Shown piece after piece: positions 62,153 to 64,000 of a stretch of 64,000 bases of DNA. Position 1 is the stretch's first letter, and every line of letters starts with the position of its first letter. A model generated the notes under the pieces. It did not search any database. It was not told the DNA's origin and was given only the letters and a program-made list of their open reading frames with translations. Both the position numbers and the translations under genes were made by a program. The stretch is from Fischerella muscicola PCC 7414 (GTDB lineage Bacteria > Cyanobacteriota > Cyanobacteriia > Cyanobacteriales > Nostocaceae): assembly GCF_000317205.1 (NCBI RefSeq), contig NZ_AJLK01000151.1, positions 1-64,000 of the forward strand. The letters run 5' to 3'.

Positions 62153-63001
62153 ATGGCAGTAAGATTCCTAGAAAACAAGGGCAGTGGCAATATCCTAGAG
62201 ATTAGTAAAGCTAGGCTTTTAGAACTTACTCCTAATGTTTATCCCCTTACCTGGGAAGCCATTCTTTCAGGTAAAGGTGATAGTGTAGCTATCTTGGGTG
62301 CAGGTTTTGCTGAGCGAGAAGTTTTTTTTGGTTTTGAAGGAGTTGACCTAACGCGCTACCAACTTCCGACAATCGACTGTTACGACATTGCTACTAATCC
62401 GCCAGAAAAGTTTTTAGCTTTACGCAGCCAATACCCAAATCTACAGTTAAATTATTTTTGCGATCGCAATTTAGCAGAACTTGAACTGACAAAACTTTAC
62501 GCTCCTAATAGCCTACGGCTAGTCTCAGTTCATGGAGTCTTAGATTACTTACAACCACATACAGTTACAAGAACATTACTTGATATTGTGAAAGTACAGC
62601 CAGAGGCAATATCGATACGCCTATTTTTAATAGGTAACCCGTGGTCGCGGAATTTTGCAAGTATAGAGCAACTGGCAATGGAATTAAATTCAATTGAAAT
62701 GGCTATAAGTGGCTTAGTTAAGTCGATTGATTTTGATATATTGTGTCGTACAGGTATTGTGCAATTAAATATTTCAGACAAGGATAAAATTGAACATAAT
62801 TTATTACCAAGTTACGGTGCATCTCATATAATGCCTGATAAATTAGTTGGTTATTTAATTAGTCAAGGTTATCAGCTTGTTGCGGCTGACGTGTACTCAC
62901 TTTCAAATCAGGATTTACAAGGTGACGGCTCAAAAAATCATAGTAGTAAAAATGTATTTTTAGATAATCCACATGGAATGTTGTTATTTTTTAAAAGATA
63001 A
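62153..63001 (+). CDS. Class I SAM-dependent methyltransferase-like protein
   Basis: A 282-residue protein, 14 bases after the previous gene, with AGCGAGG as ribosome-binding site. DSVAILGAGFAEREVFFGFE is a methyltransferase motif I with GxGxxE-like loop; DCYDI follows as the acidic position of motif II, and LRLVSVHGVLDYLQPHTV with TLLDIVKVQP as motif IV and the next helix. The target is unknown. It ends before an intrinsic terminator. Confidence 0.5.
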   Translation: MAVRFLENKGSGNILEISKARLLELTPNVYPLTWEAILSGKGDSVAILGAGFAEREVFFGFEGVDLTRYQLPTIDCYDIATNPPEKFLALRSQYPNLQLNYFCDRNLAELELTKLYAPNSLRLVSVHGVLDYLQPHTVTRTLLDIVKVQPEAISIRLFLIGNPWSRNFASIEQLAMELNSIEMAISGLVKSIDFDILCRTGIVQLNISDKDKIEHNLLPSYGASHIMPDKLVGYLISQGYQLVAADVYSLSNQDLQGDGSKNHSSKNVFLDNPHGMLLFFKR

Positions 63002-63351
63002 AATGCTTATTTGAATCGAGCTAATTAATAAAGATAAAATTGTTGACAATAATAGTTAATAAAATAATGTTATTGCAAAAACGCTACATTGCTCAGAATA
63101 AAAGAATTTAACTACATTAACATTGCAGATAATGTAGTAACGAACTGAATCAAAAAATTAAAACTCCTACAAATATAGTATTGCTTTATTCCAAGAAGAG
63201 GCATAAAGCAATACTTTTGCTTACCAGCTTAAACTTGGCAGCGGGTGTTATATTTACTAAGTTTGTGGGAACACTAAGAATACGAGTTTTAATACCGTTA
63301 TAAAAATATAAGCACAATTATTATACACAAACGATACGGCAAGTGTAAAAA
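63002..63351. other. Intergenic region with terminator
   Basis: About 350 AT-rich bases. The terminator at 63177-63218 is the only feature; the promoter of the last genes should follow it. Confidence 0.4.
63177..63218 (+). terminator. Intrinsic terminator of the methyltransferase-like gene
   Basis: Perfect 13-bp arms AGTATTGCTTTAT (63177-63189) and ATAAAGCAATACT (63203-63215) are followed by TTT. It lies about 175 bases past the stop codon at 63001, and the stretch between is AT-rich. Confidence 0.65.
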
Positions 63352-63423
63352 ATGGCCCGTGTAGCCAGAAGAAAATTAACTAAGAGGCAAGATATAGAAT
63401 ATGTATTATCCCAACGATATTGA
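63352..63423 (+). CDS. Very small basic frame overlapping the last gene (doubtful)
   Basis: A 23-residue frame begins MARVARRKLTKRQDIEYVLS and ends TGA at 63421-63423, inside the start of the next frame. It may be a coupled leader or a remnant of a longer protein. It is too short to judge. Confidence 0.25.
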   Translation: MARVARRKLTKRQDIEYVLSQRY

Positions 63424-64000
63424 AGAAATTTGTTACGAGCAAAATCATATTGAAAAGGTATGGGATGAAATGAAACAAGTTATCCCGACTTACTTTCAAC
63501 AATATATTGATACAGAAAGTGGACACTCAATCCCAGAAAGCGAAATTGAAAAGCTCGCTGTTAAATTTGGTTCTACCTGCAAACTAAAAAGTAAGCTAAA
63601 AGATACAAAAAAAATTCTGGAAAGGCTTTTTAAAGAATCAATCAAGGATTATGAAAAAGACCGCCAACGTTATCAAGATATTCTTGATTTGGAATCATTG
63701 GCAGAATACAAATTCGATGTAAGTGCCTTCAAGAATACAATTTTAAGAAATCAAATTCCGATTATTAATAAAACACTGAAAAATATACATGCAAAGGAAC
63801 TTGACAAGTTCCGTGCTGCATTTAATACTATACAACCAGGAGACTTGTTTAAAGTAATTTATAACATTGTTCAATTAGCAAATGAATGGCATAATGAGTG
63901 GTATAAAGAAAAAGAATTTGAAGAAATTGATACCTGCGATGGCTTGGAATATTATGAGTTAGATAAAGAAGCCTACATAGCATATGGAGTAATTGGCGGG
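63401..64000 (+). CDS. Hypothetical helical protein, N-terminal part only (runs off the window)
   Basis: An open frame of 200 codons from ATG 63401 to the right edge, without a stop. It begins MYYPNDIEEICYEQNHIEKV and is mainly charged helix (LKSKLKDTKKILERLFKESI, EKDRQRYQDILDLESLAEY, NEWHNEWYKEKEFEEIDTC). No family is recognised and the C-terminus is missing. Confidence 0.55.
   Translation, partial: MYYPNDIEEICYEQNHIEKVWDEMKQVIPTYFQQYIDTESGHSIPESEIEKLAVKFGSTCKLKSKLKDTKKILERLFKESIKDYEKDRQRYQDILDLESLAEYKFDVSAFKNTILRNQIPIINKTLKNIHAKELDKFRAAFNTIQPGDLFKVIYNIVQLANEWHNEWYKEKEFEEIDTCDGLEYYELDKEAYIAYGVIGG

Noticed and set aside
1-64000. CRISPR arrays, tRNA or rRNA genes, insertion sequences
   Set aside because: No regularly spaced repeats, no cloverleaf-like sequences and no transposase-like frames with terminal inverted repeats were seen.

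Overview
The window looks like accessory DNA, most likely a large plasmid or an integrated conjugative element, of a filamentous heterocyst-forming cyanobacterium of the Nostoc/Anabaena/Calothrix type. The pointers are many GCGATCGC (HIP1-like) octamers, short GC-rich dispersed hairpin repeats of the kind common in Nostoc genomes, AT-rich spacers, frequent GTG/TTG starts and typical cyanobacterial plasmid genes. No rRNA, tRNA, CRISPR array or intact insertion sequence was seen.

Layout. 1-3305: the end of an unknown gene and an MrfA-like DUF1998 helicase with its own terminator. 4122-11145: a metabolic block with modA-modB-modC, a second ModA-like protein, an arsenite/bile-acid-type exporter divergent from an MFS transporter, and an XRE-type regulator carrying a ModA-like sensor domain. 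11219-16816: small unknown genes, an HNH-like protein, a DpdA-like (tRNA-guanine transglycosylase family) protein with a DUF6884-like tail, and a PD-(D/E)XK-like protein just upstream of it. 17034-35132: a type IV secretion/conjugation cluster on the minus strand, read in the order AAA+ ATPase, DUF192, VirB2-like pilin, VirB3-like, VirB4, VirB5-like, VirB6, VirB8, VirB10, VirB9-like, an anchored unknown, VirD4 and a large acidic unknown. No VirB1, VirB7, VirB11 or relaxase was recognised. 35315-42978: a small nuclease-like gene, a TetR repressor divergent from an amidase across a clear palindromic operator, a Gp157-like gene, an HNH nuclease and a three-gene cassette with a GNAT. 43240-57397: an accessory island with a ribbon-helix-helix protein under three exact 11-bp repeats, a tyrosine recombinase, a coiled-coil DNA-binding protein, a decayed methyltransferase, a two-gene helicase operon of unknown function, another decayed fragment, and a small-protein/STAND-ATPase pair. 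57635-64000: a GIY-YIG gene and plasmid-type genes around a divergent region with a perfect 17-bp inverted repeat, then a methyltransferase-like gene and a gene running off the window.

How the parts may work together. The mod genes probably form one molybdate uptake operon, with the sensor-domain regulator as a plausible local controller. The T4SS genes form a mating-pair and coupling machine. Two stretches look like undescribed defence or conflict systems: (i) the 1012-aa plus 1223-aa operon (46238-52944), whose second protein has a complete set of SF2 helicase-like motifs; and (ii) the 147-aa protein and 1213-aa STAND ATPase (53181-57397), which share a glycine-rich motif placed at the C-terminus of the small protein and near the N-terminus of the ATPase, the layout of an effector/sensor pair. 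The DpdA-like gene with its upstream nuclease-like partner is a third candidate, for deazaguanine-type DNA modification. Functions here rest on motifs read by eye; no database search was run.
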